Origin: Pseudomonadota bacterium
GTDB taxonomy: Bacteria; Pseudomonadota; Gammaproteobacteria; Pseudomonadales; Moraxellaceae
Direction of reading: 5' to 3'
Length of the DNA: 44,348 nucleotides
NCBI GenBank assembly: GCA_021851865.1
Contig: JAJZBU010000025.1
Coordinates: 1 to 44,348 of the forward strand
The notes under the pieces were generated by a model. That model was not told the origin of the DNA, did not search any database, and saw only the letters and a program-made list of their open reading frames with translations. The translations under genes and the position numbers were made by a program. Shown one piece after another: positions 44,201 through 44,348 of the stretch; within the stretch, counting starts at the first letter, position 1; each line of letters begins with the position of its first letter.

Positions 44201-44275
44201 CCTCGCCAAGCAGGCATCCTCAGGCGCCAGATAAAGATCCGCGAGGTGTGCGGATGGATCGCCATCGTTCAGCAT
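41258..44275 (-). CDS. putA: Bifunctional proline dehydrogenase / glutamate-semialdehyde dehydrogenase
   Basis: 1005 residues. It oxidises proline to glutamate in two steps. An N-terminal helical part is followed by the FAD proline dehydrogenase barrel (about 170-470; RLVKGAYWDREIQ, YLIRRMLENGSHQSF) and the NAD aldehyde dehydrogenase (about 540-980; SPWNFPLSI, AETGGLNALI, catalytic cysteine in NGQRCSSCRV). There is no N-terminal ribbon-helix-helix, so it is a non-regulatory type A PutA. ATG 44275 follows GGAGG by five bases. The end lies five bases before the promoter of the next operon. Confidence 0.95.
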   Translation of the reverse strand: MLNDGDPSAHLADLYLAPEDACLARIQAQLAVSPAEVDALHARARDWIAQVRRQPPPLLARLLQDYQLSSQEGWALMCLAECLWRIPDRASAYDFAGQMLAEGRWQGGGDALTRIGSWLLRRGRDYAQSTSQSWHQLLHRLGDEVFLQILQATLQAMAQRFVFAEDIATALAHRQPELLYTFDMLGESAVNDTEAERHLNDYAQAIAAITASRRSPGDGVSIKISALYPRCEPGQVQRALPELERRCLWLAEQAAAADLPLTLDAEESASLELSLHLLARLRLHPRLQGWDGLGIAVQAYQRRASAVIDHLQGLAERSAHPLKVRLVKGAYWDREIQLAQQLSLASYPVFTIKRHSDLSYLACARQLLASSYLQAQFATHNAHTLACLSAWAAGRPIELQRLHGMGEALHTLVAQETGLPVRVYAPIGRFRELLPYLIRRMLENGSHQSFVARLYDERCSDDEILSDPLIPATSAAPVLPEPRLLWPGRPAAPGFSLADKLWLQRLRLSWSTADDVAATPLPPHLTAGPAVTVFSRACPQVPIGTIRRLDAAGLAAATTLAAAAVQDWSLRPVSERAACLLHMAQRLEAAADDYLRLLLHEGGKVLMDAQAELREAIDLCRYYAEQACLLMQPHALAHITGEANTLHWRARGLVLCISPWNFPLSILLGQVAAALVTGNSVIAKPASATPLLAYRVCQDLHAAGVPEQVLIHAPCPADAITSVLTHPALAAVAFTGSTSVAQTLHRQLAESHQAILPLIAETGGLNALIADSTALPEQVVRDVLIAAFNSNGQRCSSCRVLFVQDTIADRVEDLLAGALQHWIIGSPLALDSDAGPLIDASAQAALLAYEAALAQRCACIGRAPVPTQGCYMGAAAYACRFEDLPTEEVFGPILHCVRFQREEWPRLIAWLRQSGYGLTLGLHTRQPGRAAELAAQLPIGNVYVNRPQIGAAVAQQPFGGRGLSGTGFKAGGPHYLMRFAVEQVVCDNLAALGIDPELVQFGATS

Positions 44276-44348
44276 GTGAACCTCCAGCGGATCGTCTCTC
44301 GCTTTCAGTCTAATCATGTCCGGCCCACCCTGCCAGTGATGGCGGTAG

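Overview
The window looks like chromosomal DNA of a gammaproteobacterium with fairly high GC (estimated by eye, not computed). The main evidence is the run leuA, holD, rimI, prfC and a yjjV-type TatD hydrolase, which repeats the gene order around holD-rimI-prfC-yjjV in Escherichia coli. AlaA is close to the enteric enzyme. The genus cannot be named from the sequence alone. Most genes are housekeeping or envelope functions. The accessory signals are IS200/IS605 debris, a broken integrase and several atypical proteins.

Region 1 (1-8420) is bracketed by two inverted copies of the 3' end of an IS200/IS605-like element, with at least 127 bp identical by eye. Between them lie a LysR regulator, a SemiSWEET-type sugar transporter, a gene run HDOD protein - rhodanese - phosphatidylserine decarboxylase, a proline iminopeptidase, and groES-groEL behind a near-perfect sigma-32 promoter. 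The LysR gene and the integrase remnant are both cut by the same IS end and share the C-terminal tail HPFLREGLHPIL and the same stop codon, which lies in the IS hairpin loop.

Region 2 (8420-18900) holds dsbD, a small exported protein, a rhombosortase, leuA, a divergent holD, rimI, prfC, yjjV, a small membrane protein and a PgaB-like exported protein. The deacetylase half of that protein appears to have lost its metal ligands.

Region 3 (18900-29400) holds a hemerythrin-like protein that keeps only one half of the di-iron site, dusA, an MFS transporter with a TnpB/right-end remnant directly upstream, an AlkA-type glycosylase, and a tripartite CzcBAC-like heavy-metal RND efflux operon (adaptor - pump - outer-membrane factor). 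An exported histidine phosphatase and a DUF4337 protein follow on the opposite strand.

Region 4 (29388-44348) holds htpX with a PH-like membrane protein and a slipin (membrane quality control), then alaA divergent from an msrB-glutathione peroxidase pair (peroxide and methionine sulfoxide repair). Next are an AraC regulator divergent from a di-iron-like hydrolase, a second RND system (DUF2892 protein - adaptor - pump) behind a promoter carrying a perfect 7-bp inverted repeat in its spacer, and a bifunctional PutA without a DNA-binding domain. Convergent neighbours often overlap or nearly touch, so the region is compact apart from the two non-coding stretches at 7671-8419 and 18485-18902.
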